Assembly: GCA_030424595.1 (NCBI GenBank)
Contig: JAUHWG010000038.1
Span: 1-64,000 of the forward strand
Direction: 5' to 3'
Source: Polyangia bacterium
GTDB lineage: Bacteria > Myxococcota_A > Polyangia > Nannocystales > Nannocystaceae
DNA: 64,000 nucleotides
Under the pieces are notes generated by a model, which was not told where the DNA came from, did no database searches, and saw only the letters and a program-made list of their open reading frames with translations. The position numbers and the translations under genes were made by a program. This document shows positions 35,108-44,192 of the stretch, piece by piece; the first letter of the stretch is position 1; each line of letters starts with the position of its first letter.

Positions 35108-35424
35108 AGGACCCTTGTTGCACGATTTGCCCGCGTTGCACGCGTTTGCCCGCGGATGCTGCCAGAGTGCCGTCCGCTGGCGATCTGCGCAAGGCGAGCG
35201 CGGAGCCAGGCGAGGGCCGGCCCCTGCGTCGGTAGGCCGCGAGGGGGCCTGTGCAGAGCTTCGGGGCGCTCTCGGGCCCTCGCTGTGGCTCACGAGCTCG
35301 CTGCTCGCCCATCGGCGGGCGGTCTCCCCGGGAGCTGGGCGCAGCCCGTGCGCTCGTCGGCGCAGCGGCTCTCCCCACGGGCCTCCGGCGCACGCGGCTG
35401 TGCGGGTCGCTCCTCGCGGGCTTC
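35108..35424. other. Intergenic region without a gene
   Basis: I see no credible gene in these 317 bases between two minus-strand genes. Near 35115-35160 GTTGCACG and TTTGCCCGCG each occur twice, a short irregular direct repeat just upstream of the UbiB-family gene. Confidence 0.5.
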
Positions 35425-36462
35425 CTAGCCGTCGCTGCTGCGCTGGCCGTTGGGGTCGAGGCGGCGGGCGACGGAGGCGGCGAGGCGGGCGAGGGTAAGC
35501 GGAGACGATCCCTCGGCCTTGTTGTTGGCGATGACGAAGGTCGGCTTGGCGCTGCGCGCAGCGTCGACGATCAGCTCGGAGAGCTGCTCGCGGTGGAAGG
35601 GATCCTCTTCGACGAGGCGATCGAAGGGGTGGAAGAGCGCCTTGGCCTGCTCGTAGCTGAGTTGGGGCTGGAGCATCCAGCGGATCACCAGGGCGCCGCC
35701 GCGGTCGGTGCCGGCCCGCTGGCGCTGGACCGCCGGCGGCGGCATGCCGGGATAGACGTTGACGCAGTGGCAGGCGCCGACGTCGGCGAGCACGTCGCGA
35801 TAGGCGGGGCAGAGGAGCTCGGCGTTGCGGAGCTCGACGGCGTAGATCGGCCCGCGCGGGAGGGCGGAGAGGAAGCGGTGCAGGCGCTCCGCGAAGAGGC
35901 GCGGCCCGCCGAGGGCGCCGACGTCCTGGGGCGCGAACTGAAAGAGGACAGGCCCGCCGCGCTCGCCGAGAACCTCGATGAACGGATCGATCACCGCGAG
36001 GGTCGCGTAGCCCGGCTCCAAGAAGGCCTCGCTCGGCCGCCCCCGGCGGGCGCCGTAGCGGGCGTGCCGAGGATAGTGCGCCATCGTCAGGGACTCGTGC
36101 GCCTTCATCAGGAAGCGGAAGTCGTCCGGCACCGCGTCGGCGTAGCGTTGGAGCTCGTCCCGGCGCAGGGGCGCGTAGTAGGAGCGGTCGATGCCGACGG
36201 TCCGGAGGAGCGGGTGTTGGGCGTAGGCCATCAGGCCGCCGCGGGCGAGCCGCTCCTGGCTGTAGTTCTGCTCGTAGACGATCCCGGCCCAGCCCGGGAA
36301 GGACCACGACGAGGTGCCGAGGTGGAGGTCGCGCGGGAGGGCGGCGGCGATCTCCAGGAGCGAGTCCGGGGCCTGCGCGGGGGCGACACCGCGGCGTCCG
36401 CCTGCGGCGATCGGCGTCGGCGGGCCGCCGAAGAGGTCGAGCTGGGCTAGCGGTGGCGCCAT
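35425..36462 (-). CDS. DUF72 family protein
   Basis: The protein is 345 residues from the ATG at 36462; a TTG 21 bases upstream is the alternative. GTSSWSFPGWAGIVYEQ, VGIDRSYYAPL and FRFLMKAHESLT are the characteristic stretches of DUF72 TIM-barrel proteins, and the later VELRNAE is also expected. Its biochemical function is not established as far as I know. The C-terminal part ending FVIANNKAEG is complete. Confidence 0.9.
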   Translation of the reverse strand: MAPPLAQLDLFGGPPTPIAAGGRRGVAPAQAPDSLLEIAAALPRDLHLGTSSWSFPGWAGIVYEQNYSQERLARGGLMAYAQHPLLRTVGIDRSYYAPLRRDELQRYADAVPDDFRFLMKAHESLTMAHYPRHARYGARRGRPSEAFLEPGYATLAVIDPFIEVLGERGGPVLFQFAPQDVGALGGPRLFAERLHRFLSALPRGPIYAVELRNAELLCPAYRDVLADVGACHCVNVYPGMPPPAVQRQRAGTDRGGALVIRWMLQPQLSYEQAKALFHPFDRLVEEDPFHREQLSELIVDAARSAKPTFVIANNKAEGSSPLTLARLAASVARRLDPNGQRSSDG

Positions 36463-36526
36463 CGCAGTGTCGCTATAGCGCAATGGACGCGCGGAGGCGA
36501 GCGGTTGTGCGCGACTTCGCCCGTGG

Positions 36527-36592
36527 GGGGCCCGCGGGGGGCCCGTGGTGGGCCCGTGGTGGGCCCGTGGTGGGCCCGTGGTGGGCCCCGCG
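36527..36592. repeat. 12-bp repeat GGGCCCGTGGTG
   Basis: The unit GGGCCCGTGGTG is repeated in tandem about four times with degenerate edges, between the divergent DUF72 and oligoribonuclease genes. It would fall within their promoter interval. Confidence 0.85.
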
Positions 36593-36648
36593 GACCGTCT
36601 GCCTGCGCCGGCTCTCGTCTCGGACGTTTTTGCGCGTACGATGCGCCC

Positions 36649-37200
36649 ATGAGCACGAAATCGTCGGCGGCGCCGCTTGTCTGGATCGACCTCGAGATGT
36701 CAGGTCTCGAGCCGGAGCGCTGCGAGATCCTGGAGATCGCGACGATCGTCACCGACGGGGAGCTCAACATCCTCGGCGAGGGGCCCGATCTGGTGATCCA
36801 CCAGGAGGACGCGGTCCTGGAGGCGATGGACGCCTGGTGCACCCGTCAGCACGGCGAGAGCGGGCTGACCGCGGCCGTGAAGGCGTCGACGATCAGCCTG
36901 GCGGAGGCGGAGGCCCAGACCCTGGAGTTCATCGGCCGTCATTGCGAGGCCGGGCGTTCGCCGCTCTGCGGCAACTCGATCGGCCATGACCGGCGCTTCA
37001 TCATCGCCCACATGCCGAAGCTCGCGGCGTTCCTCCACTACCGCAGCGTCGACGTCTCGTCGGTCAAGGAGCTGGCTCGGCGGTGGTACCCGGAGGCGCT
37101 GACCTCAGCGCCGAGCAAGGGCGAGAGCCACCGCGCCCTCGACGATATCCGCGAGTCGATCGCCGAGCTTCGCCACTACCGGTCGACGGTCTTCCGCTAG
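36649..37200 (+). CDS. orn: Oligoribonuclease
   Basis: The protein is 183 residues from the ATG at 36649. It is a DEDDh exonuclease with all catalytic residues: Asp14 and Glu16 (WIDLEMSGL), Asp114 (GHDRRF), His161 and Asp166 (HRALDDI). Orn degrades 2-5 nt RNAs and pGpG, so it also matters for cyclic-di-GMP turnover. The last 120 bases are duplicated in decayed form directly downstream (37220-37326). Confidence 0.96.
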   Translation: MSTKSSAAPLVWIDLEMSGLEPERCEILEIATIVTDGELNILGEGPDLVIHQEDAVLEAMDAWCTRQHGESGLTAAVKASTISLAEAEAQTLEFIGRHCEAGRSPLCGNSIGHDRRFIIAHMPKLAAFLHYRSVDVSSVKELARRWYPEALTSAPSKGESHRALDDIRESIAELRHYRSTVFR

Positions 37201-37219
37201 TCGCCGAGGGCAAGCATGT

Positions 37220-37326
37220 CGGTGGTGCCCGGAGGCGCTGACCTCAGCGCCGAGCAGGGGCGAGAGGCGTCGCGCCCTCGACGGAACGCCGAGCTTCACC
37301 ACTGCTGGTCGACGGTCTTCCGCTAG
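37220..37326 (+). pseudogene. Decayed tandem copy of the orn 3' end
   Basis: These 107 bases match 37081-37200 of orn closely, including the terminal CGGTCTTCCGCTAG and the CGGAGGCGCTGACCTCAGCG stretch. One internal deletion of about 13 bases and several substitutions break the frame. A weaker echo (GCATGTCG and following) begins near 37339. The rest of the gap to 37567 shows no gene. Confidence 0.85.
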
Positions 37327-37567
37327 CCCGTGCGGGCCGGCATGTCGCCTGGCGCAGGTGCTGGCCCGTCGGGCGGAGGCCGACGGATCGAGGCGCAGGG
37401 CCGGGCCGGGCCGCGATCCTGCGGTGAGGGTCGCCGCGAGCGAGCCCGTGCAGCGGAACATCATGCCTGGAGAGACAGGCGTTCGGCTCGGCCTCGGGCG
37501 GGTTGAACACCGGCGTGTGAGGTCGCAGGCGTCCCGCGGAGTCGCTCGTTTGCTGTAGGATCGGTCG

Positions 37568-38404
37568 ATGTCGACGGCCACGATCAAGCTTCGTGACGCA
37601 CAGGACGCGGACTACCCGCTCTTCGCCCGTCTCTTCCCGGAGCTGACCACCGGCGATCCCGTCCCGAGCGCAGAGCGCTGGCGCGAGCGGGTCGCCCCGG
37701 ACTCGCTCATCGCCGAGGTCGACGGCGCGGTCGCGGGCTACATCTTCTACGAGGTGCTCGACGGCGCCGGCTACATCCGCCACATCGTCGTCGACGCGCC
37801 GGCCCGCGGTCGCGGCCTCGGTCGCCATATGGTCCAGGCCGTCGGCGAGCGGATGCGCGAGCGCGGGTGTCGGACCTGGCGCTTGAACGTCCGCCCGGAG
37901 AACACCCCGGCGATCGAGCTCTATCGCAGCGTCGGCCTCGAGGTCGTGCACGCGTCGGTCGCCTTCCGCTTCCCGTGGGCGCTGGTCGACCGCCTGCCCC
38001 CGCCCCGGCGGAGCCTCGACGCGGTCCCTGTCGGCGATGATGAGGCGACCGCGATCGAGGCGCACTTCGGCCTGCCCTCGGGGCAGCTTCGCCAGCTAGG
38101 GGCGGCCGCTGGGGTGTATGTCCGCCGGCTCGCGGATCCGTCGCGGCCGGAGCTCGATCCGAGCCTCGGCGTCGCGGCCTTTGACACGGGCTTTCCCGGC
38201 TGCTTTCCCTTCCGCCTCGGCGACGCGCGGGACCTGAGGTCGATGCTCGCGGGGCTGCGACCGCTGGCGACGTCGCCGGAGATGGGCGTCGTCGCCGAGG
38301 GTCACGAAGAGCTCGCGCAGGTCCTGATCGCCGCGGGGGCGACGATCAAGTTCCGCTTTGTCCATATGACCGGCGAGCTCGCGGGCGCGGCCTCCGAGCC
38401 CTGA
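37568..38404 (+). CDS. GNAT-family acetyltransferase with C-terminal extension
   Basis: In the 278-residue protein the first 140 or so residues form a GNAT domain with the acetyl-CoA motif VVDAPARGRGLGRHMV and the NTPAIELYRSVGLEVV stretch. The remaining 130 residues form a second alpha/beta domain without recognisable motifs. The substrate is unknown. It starts 367 bases after orn and is probably transcribed separately. Confidence 0.88.
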   Translation: MSTATIKLRDAQDADYPLFARLFPELTTGDPVPSAERWRERVAPDSLIAEVDGAVAGYIFYEVLDGAGYIRHIVVDAPARGRGLGRHMVQAVGERMRERGCRTWRLNVRPENTPAIELYRSVGLEVVHASVAFRFPWALVDRLPPPRRSLDAVPVGDDEATAIEAHFGLPSGQLRQLGAAAGVYVRRLADPSRPELDPSLGVAAFDTGFPGCFPFRLGDARDLRSMLAGLRPLATSPEMGVVAEGHEELAQVLIAAGATIKFRFVHMTGELAGAASEP

Positions 38405-38424
38405 AATGGGCGCTGGTGTCGGGC

Positions 38425-38447
38425 GCTGGTGTCGGGCGCCCACACCA
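38425..38447. repeat. Short direct repeat with inverted symmetry
   Basis: GGGCGCTGGTGTC-type units recur twice around 38406-38440, and GGGCGC pairs with GCGCCC. It is a weak hairpin candidate between the GNAT gene and the convergent Hsp70 gene (gap 38405-38584). Confidence 0.35.
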
Positions 38448-38584
38448 CCCCGCGGACAACCGCTGACGTCACGGAGCTCGTACTTCGACCGGAGCTGCGC
38501 CGGTGAGCGCTCACCTCGTGATTCGCGACGGGCGGAGCTAGGGGCGCGAGGCGGGCGCGAGGCGGGCGGTCGCGGCGAGGCGGG

Positions 38585-41500
38585 CTACTGCGACGCTTCG
38601 CCCTTGGACATCCGGCTCTTGCGCCGGTTCTTGCGCTTGTTCTTGCGCCGCTTGTCCTTCGCGCTGGAGCCCCCGCTCTCGGCCTCGGCCTCCGAGTCGT
38701 TGGTCCCGGTGTTCTCGGAGGTGGCGTCCTGGGAAGGGGCGTCCTGGGAGGGCTTGTCTTCGATGGGGTTGTGCTTGGCCGCGACATCCTTGGCTGGCTC
38801 GTCGGCGCCGGGCTGGGGGTCCTCTGCCGGCCTGGTGATGGCCTCTTGGACCGCCCGGGGGAGCTCGCTCAGGAGCGTCGTCAGGCGCTCGTCGATCGCC
38901 TCCAGGGCGGAGAGGGAGCCCGTGAGAACAGCGTCCTGGATCGCCTGCAGCGCCCTCTTGAGCTGGGCTTGATCGCCTGCAGGGATCCCGGCCTCGAGGT
39001 CGACGAGCACCTTCGTGATCCGCTCGTGGGCGCCCTTGAGCTTGATCGTCAGCTCCTGGGTCTGTCGCTGGCGGCGGAGCGCCTCCTCGATCGCCCGCTC
39101 GCGCTGGGCGAGCGCCTCGACCTCCTCCGGCGGCATGCCGCCGCCGCCGATCACGTCGAGGACGGCCTCCTTGCCGCGGAAGCTCTGGCGGAAGGAGAGG
39201 CTCAGGATCCCGTTGGCGTCGACCCGAAAGGTCATGTCGATCGCCCTCCGACCGCGGAGCACGTACTCGCCGAGCGGATCGCGATCTCGCAGACCCTCGT
39301 GGAGGTAAAAGTGAGCGGTCGCTCCGTCGCCTTCGGCCTCAAAGAGCTCGGTGTGGCTCGTCGGCAGGGTGATCGTCGGCGGGAAGAGCAGCTCGGACTC
39401 GCCGCGCTCTCGCTCTCGCTCCTGGACCGCGGGGCGCTCCGCGGCGTCGGTCGGGGCGGTCGCGATGTCTTCGGAGGCGTCGGGGGCGTCGGGGGCGTCG
39501 GAGGCGTCGGAGGCGTCGGTGGCGTCGGTGTCGGTGTCGGTGCCGGTGCCGGCAAGTCCGGAGGTCGGAGCGGTCACGATGCCTTCGGGGGGAGTGTCGG
39601 GCCCCGCGTCGGGACTCTCGGCAGGGCTCTTCTCGAGCGTCTCCGAGGGGGTCGTGTCGGGTAGGTCTGCGGCCCCGGTGATGTCCGCGCTCAGGGCGTT
39701 GCTGTGCTCTTCGGTCGCGTCTGCCGAGGTGTCGGCGGCTCTGTCGGTCGAGCTCGCGGCGATGTGCTCGTCACCGCTGTCAATCTCGCCCTCGTCGTCG
39801 TCGGGCGCGTCGTCGTCGGTCAAGAGCACACGATGGGGGGCAAGGGGAACCCGGGCGCGGAGGCGGAGCCTGGGGACGACAGCCTCGCGGGTGTCCGAGC
39901 TAGCTTCGCGGTCGGCGCGGTCGTCGTCAGGCTCGGCGCCGGGCTCTCTTGGACTGTCGGGCGCAGCCTCGGGGTCTGACGGGGAGGCGAGGTCGGCGTC
40001 GGCGTCGGCATCAGCGTTAGGGTCAGCGTCGGCTCCTGGCCGGGAGGCCAGGTCCGTGTCGGTCCCAGCGAGATCTCCTGGTTGGGAGGACGGGTTCGTG
40101 TCGGCGTCAGCGTCGGCGTCAGCGTCATCTCCTGGCCTGGGAGACAGGTCCGTGTCGGCACCAGCGACATCTCCTGGCCGGGAAGACGAACTCGTGTCGG
40201 CGTCAGCGTCCGTGTCGGTCCCGTCCTCCTCAGCCCTGGGCACGCTCTCGTCCGACACCTGGAGGTCAGCGTCGGCGGCGGAGGGACCCGCCTGCTCGGC
40301 GAGCTCCTCGGTCTCGTCGTCTGCGCGAGACGAGGCGTCAGAGCCTCGGTCGGGGGCTTCGCCTGCGCGCCGACGGATCACGAGCCCCGCGCGAGCCTTG
40401 CTCTCGGGAGCCTGCTCATCTTCGGTGTCGGCCTCCTCGGTGTCAGCCCCCTCGACCGCGGAGTTCTCAGCAGCTTCAGCCGCGGTCGCGTCCTTGTTCG
40501 AGTCGTCATCGGCGTCGGCGGCATCGCCCGTGTCGTTCGCGTCGGCGTCGGTCTCGTCGGTCTCGTCGGTCTCGTCGGTCTCGTCGGTCTCGTCGGTCTC
40601 GTCGGTGCTGTCGTCGTCGGTGTCGTCGTCGTCCACCTCCGGCGAGGGCGCTTCGGTCAGCGAAGCGAAGGCCTGCGGCAGCGGGAGCTGGACCGGGGAG
40701 GGGGGCTCGCCTACGCCGCGCTCGAGGGTGATCGGCCTGCCGAGGACCTCGTCGAGCTCGACCGGATCGATCAGGGGATCGCCGGCGAGCTGTGCGGCCA
40801 GCCGTGCGGCCCCGAGGGCGGCGAGATCTCCGTCGAGCCAGCGGAGGTTGGGCTCCCGCTCGAGGGTCGCCTCGAGCCGGTCTTGAAGGAGAGGAACATG
40901 GGCGCCTCGGCCGATGAGGAGCACGTCGCTGAGGTCGCCGAGGCTCCGGTTGCTGCCGGCGAGGGCCCGCCTGAGGGTGCTGAGCCAGCGGCCGACGAGA
41001 TCTTCGATCCGCTCCTCGAGCTCCCCCTGGGCGAGGGCGGTCTCGAGGTGCTTGGTGCCCGAGGCGTCGGCGGAGAGGAAGGGCAGGTGGACGGCGCGCT
41101 CGCGCTCGCTGGAGAGGTCGATCTTGGCGCGCTCGCTGGCGTGGCGGAGGCGGACGAGCGCGACCGGGTCGCCGGCGATGTCCGGCTTCTCGCAGGCGAT
41201 CGCCGCCTCCTCGGCGAGGCGCTCGGCGAGGCGTCGGTCGATCTCGAGGCCGCCGACGCGGGGCTCGGTAGCGCTGCTGAGGACGGTGAGGCCCCCCTCG
41301 CGCAGCTCGACGATCGACGCGGAGAAGGAGCCGCCGCCGAGATCGCAGATCGCGAGGGTGGGCTCGTCGACGTGGGCGAGGTGGCCGGAGGCCTGGAGCT
41401 CGAGGGCCGCGGCGGTGGTCGCCGGGAGCAGGCGTTGGAGCTGGATCCCGGCGATCGTGCAGGCGTCGACGAGGCCGCGGCGCGCGAGGTTGCCGAGGCC

Positions 41501-41938
41501 CGGCGGGATCGTCAGGGTCGCGGGCGGGAGCGGCTCGGCGCTGGTCTCCTCGATCCTGCGCCGGAGGTCGAGGAGCTGGGCCGCCACCAGCTGGACCGGA
41601 GAGAAGGTGCGCTCGCCGATGCGGACGCGGGCGTCGCCGTGGGCGTCACGGACGATCCGCAGGGGCGCCCAGGCCTGGAGGTCGAGCTCGTCAAAGCGCG
41701 CGCCGAGGAGCGCGAGCGGGGCGACGATGGTCGACTTCGGTCGGGTGAGCTGGAGGCGGCGGGCCCGGTCGCCGGCGACGAGGCTGCCGTCGGCGTCGAG
41801 GCCGACCGCCGCGGGGATCCGAAGCTCGCGCTTGCCTATCCGGAGGAGGGCCGCGCGGGGGTGCTCTCCGCCGATCGCCGAATAGACCGCCGCGCGGATC
41901 TCTGAGGTGCCGAGGTCAATTCCGATCGCGTGGGCCAT
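38585..41938 (-). CDS. Hsp70-family protein with a giant acidic insert
   Basis: The protein is 1117 residues from the ATG at 41938. Residues 1 to about 395 form an actin-like Hsp70 ATPase domain (GIDLGTSEIRAAV, CDLGGGSFSASIV, LLIGRGAHVPLL). The start of a substrate-binding domain (VLGRPITLERG) is then interrupted by about 435 residues of Asp/Glu/Thr/Ser/Ala low complexity (about 415-850), including (TDE)n from six exact 9-base units at 40551-40604. The domain then resumes (PPTITLPTSHTELFEAEGD, MTFRVDANGILSLSF) and continues with a helical lid and a Lys/Arg-rich tail (KDKRRKNKRKNRRKSR). It is probably a chaperone with a tethered acidic tail; the partner is unknown. No dnaJ or grpE gene is adjacent. 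Confidence 0.9.
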   Translation of the reverse strand: MAHAIGIDLGTSEIRAAVYSAIGGEHPRAALLRIGKRELRIPAAVGLDADGSLVAGDRARRLQLTRPKSTIVAPLALLGARFDELDLQAWAPLRIVRDAHGDARVRIGERTFSPVQLVAAQLLDLRRRIEETSAEPLPPATLTIPPGLGNLARRGLVDACTIAGIQLQRLLPATTAAALELQASGHLAHVDEPTLAICDLGGGSFSASIVELREGGLTVLSSATEPRVGGLEIDRRLAERLAEEAAIACEKPDIAGDPVALVRLRHASERAKIDLSSERERAVHLPFLSADASGTKHLETALAQGELEERIEDLVGRWLSTLRRALAGSNRSLGDLSDVLLIGRGAHVPLLQDRLEATLEREPNLRWLDGDLAALGAARLAAQLAGDPLIDPVELDEVLGRPITLERGVGEPPSPVQLPLPQAFASLTEAPSPEVDDDDTDDDSTDETDETDETDETDETDETDADANDTGDAADADDDSNKDATAAEAAENSAVEGADTEEADTEDEQAPESKARAGLVIRRRAGEAPDRGSDASSRADDETEELAEQAGPSAADADLQVSDESVPRAEEDGTDTDADADTSSSSRPGDVAGADTDLSPRPGDDADADADADTNPSSQPGDLAGTDTDLASRPGADADPNADADADADLASPSDPEAAPDSPREPGAEPDDDRADREASSDTREAVVPRLRLRARVPLAPHRVLLTDDDAPDDDEGEIDSGDEHIAASSTDRAADTSADATEEHSNALSADITGAADLPDTTPSETLEKSPAESPDAGPDTPPEGIVTAPTSGLAGTGTDTDTDATDASDASDAPDAPDASEDIATAPTDAAERPAVQERERERGESELLFPPTITLPTSHTELFEAEGDGATAHFYLHEGLRDRDPLGEYVLRGRRAIDMTFRVDANGILSLSFRQSFRGKEAVLDVIGGGGMPPEEVEALAQRERAIEEALRRQRQTQELTIKLKGAHERITKVLVDLEAGIPAGDQAQLKRALQAIQDAVLTGSLSALEAIDERLTTLLSELPRAVQEAITRPAEDPQPGADEPAKDVAAKHNPIEDKPSQDAPSQDATSENTGTNDSEAEAESGGSSAKDKRRKNKRKNRRKSRMSKGEASQ
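40551..40604. repeat. In-frame 9-bp repeat in the Hsp70 gene
   Basis: The plus-strand unit GTCTCGTCG occurs six times exactly, encoding Thr-Asp-Glu repeats on the minus strand. Changes in copy number would keep the frame and only alter the length of the acidic insert. Confidence 0.95.
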
Positions 41939-42106
41939 ATCCAAGCCTGAGGGGCGCAGGGTACGCGGTTGCAGATCGCTGTCAACCGCCTCTGTGAAGC
42001 GGCTGCGGCGCGTCCTCGGCCCACAGGAGCTCGTCGGGCCGGTGTCGGCAGCGCTCAGCGTCCGTCGTCGCGGCTCCGTCGGGCGCGGCGCGTGACGTCA
42101 GCGGGT

Positions 42107-42162
42107 GCGGCAAGTCGCGCGCGGCAAGTCGCGCGCGGCAAGTCGCGCGCGGCAAGTCGCGC
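42107..42162. repeat. 14-bp tandem repeat GCGGCAAGTCGCGC
   Basis: Four exact consecutive copies, 42107-42162. It shares the core GCGCGGCAAG with the array at 365-424. It lies in the 570-base gap 41939-42508 between the Hsp70 and DUF4215 lipoprotein genes, where I see no other gene or repeat. Confidence 0.95.
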
Positions 42163-42508
42163 GCAGGTCGTCCGTCGCCGCTGCTCGCGGGGCGATCCGG
42201 AAGCTCCGCCGAGCCCGGGCGTTTGCTCGCAGCGTCCCGCGGGGATCAGGGCGGACGGTCGCGGTCGACGACGCTGGGGCCTCGAGCCGGCGCCGGCAGC
42301 CGGTGGCGGGCAGCGTGTCCGCCCATCAGCGGCGGGCTCGCCTGTGGGTGATCGCCTACCTCGATTCACCCATGAACCAGGGGCTCCAAAGGGGGACTGG
42401 AGACGGCCAGCGGACCTCTCCTCGCGCGGGGAGAGCTGCCTGACGATCGCGGCTCATCGCGGCTCGTCGCGCCTTGTCTGGGCGTTAGCTTCGGCCTACA
42501 ACCGATCC

Positions 42509-44167
42509 ATGGTGGAACTTGTGGTTGTAGGTGGACGCGGGCTTCGCAGCCTCGCGGTGGTGGCCCTTGGCCTTGGCGCGGCGTTGTTGGGGGCGTGCAG
42601 CGGCGACGACGAGGCGACCACGACGATGACCGGGACCACAGGGACCGGGGTGACGACGGCGACGACGACGTCGACGACGACCGATCCGACGACGACGATG
42701 ACGACGACGACGGACGGTGAGACCACCACCGCAGGGGAGACCACGGGTGCGCCCGCGAGCTGCGGCGACGGTGTCGTCGATGACGGTGAGGAGTGCGACG
42801 ACGGCAACGGCGAGAACGGCGACGCGTGCACGAACCTCTGCACGGTCGCCGCCTGCGGCGACGGGATCGTCGGGCCCGGTGAGGCCTGTGATGACGGCAA
42901 CGACGTCGACGATGACGAGTGCAGCAACAGCTGCGCACCCCTGAGCTGCGGCGACGGGATCCAGAGCGGCGATGAGGCCTGCGACGACGGCAACGCCGAC
43001 AACACCGACGCTTGCCTCGACACCTGCGTGCTCGCGAGCTGCGGCGACTCCTACGTCCAGGAGGGCGTCGAGGAGTGCGATGACGGCAACGACGACGACG
43101 CTGACGCCTGTGTCGCCTGCGCGATGGCGGTGTGCGGCGACGGTGCTGTCCAGGACGGGATCGAGGAGTGCGACGACGGCAACGATGACGACACCGACGC
43201 CTGTCTCGCCGGCTGCATCGCCAACGTCTGCGGCGACGAGATCGTCCACGTCGGGGTCGAGGAGTGCGACGACGGCAACGACGACGACACCGACGACTGT
43301 GTCGCCTGCGCCGACGCGGTCTGCGGCGACGGATTCGTCCAGGAGGGCGTCGAAGACTGCGACGACGGCAACGACGTCGACGACGACGACTGCAGCAACG
43401 CCTGCGAGGTGACCGTCCTCGCCAACTGCAAGGAGATCAAGGCCGCCAAGCCGGAGTCGGTGAGCGGCCTCTTCATCATCGATCCGGACCTTGACGGGCC
43501 AAACCCGCCCTTCCAGGCCTACTGCGACATGACGACCGACGCCGGCGGGTGGACGCTGATCCTCAACCGCAGCGTCAACTCCGACAACACCGGGCAGCCG
43601 GACATCAACCTCATCAACGGCACCTTCGACAACACCCGGGCGAACAACTGGAACTACGACGTCGACCACTTCTGGGCCGACGCGACCGACATCGTCTTCG
43701 CCGACCGCGAGAACAACCTCTGCGACAACTGCGAGATCTCAGGCTATGACGCGGCGATCCGCGTCGCCAAGCCGATGATCGACGCCTACTCCCCGGCCTG
43801 CACCAACATCTCGACCGGGCTCTCGGCGAAGAAGCTGGTCGGGCCGAGCGCTGGTCAGACCGGGACCGCCTATATGTGCGCGGCGTCGCTTGGTTGGGGC
43901 AACTGTAGCGGCAAGGTCTGTCACTACGGGACCCACACGACCAACACCCCAAACAACGGGTCGTGGTCGCAAAACCAGTGGAACGAGATGCACTTCCCCT
44001 CGAAGTACTCGAGCTACGCGGCCCACGGGGATCACCAGAACGAGGGCAGCGCCTGGTGTCGGAGCTGCGGCGGCGGACAGGCGCCGATCGTCAACCAGTC
44101 GAGCACCTGCTGCAAGCAGTCGAACCAGAACAACGCCAAGTCGCGGTGGACGATCTGGGTCCGGTAG
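42509..44167 (+). CDS. Lipoprotein with seven DUF4215-type repeats and fibrinogen-like C-terminus
   Basis: The protein is 552 residues from the ATG at 42509. The signal ends in LLGAC (Cys30), followed by a Thr-rich linker to about residue 85. Seven CGDG...ECDDGN-type repeats of about 32 residues follow, a module common in myxobacterial surface proteins and probably calcium- and disulfide-stabilised. The last 240 residues begin [15 protein letters not shown] and contain [14 protein letters not shown], the opening of a fibrinogen-like domain. The architecture suggests a surface adhesin or ligand-binding protein. Confidence 0.92.
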   Translation: MVELVVVGGRGLRSLAVVALGLGAALLGACSGDDEATTTMTGTTGTGVTTATTTSTTTDPTTTMTTTTDGETTTAGETTGAPASCGDGVVDDGEECDDGNGENGDACTNLCTVAACGDGIVGPGEACDDGNDVDDDECSNSCAPLSCGDGIQSGDEACDDGNADNTDACLDTCVLASCGDSYVQEGVEECDDGNDDDADACVACAMAVCGDGAVQDGIEECDDGNDDDTDACLAGCIANVCGDEIVHVGVEECDDGNDDDTDDCVACADAVCGDGFVQEGVEDCDDGNDVDDDDCSNACEVTVLANCKEIKAAKPESVSGLFIIDPDLDGPNPPFQAYCDMTTDAGGWTLILNRSVNSDNTGQPDINLINGTFDNTRANNWNYDVDHFWADATDIVFADRENNLCDNCEISGYDAAIRVAKPMIDAYSPACTNISTGLSAKKLVGPSAGQTGTAYMCAASLGWGNCSGKVCHYGTHTTNTPNNGSWSQNQWNEMHFPSKYSSYAAHGDHQNEGSAWCRSCGGGQAPIVNQSSTCCKQSNQNNAKSRWTIWVR

Positions 44168-44192
44168 GCAGGGGAACCGGCGAGGAGCGGGA

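Noticed and set aside
33803-36307. The UbiB-family frame extended upstream to 834 residues
   Set aside because: The extra N-terminal part is Arg/Pro-rich and lies antisense to the DUF72 region; the ATG at 35107 starts the recognisable protein.
40551-40604. Phase variation by slippage in the Hsp70 and mutB repeats
   Set aside because: Unit lengths are multiples of three, so copy changes do not shift the frame.
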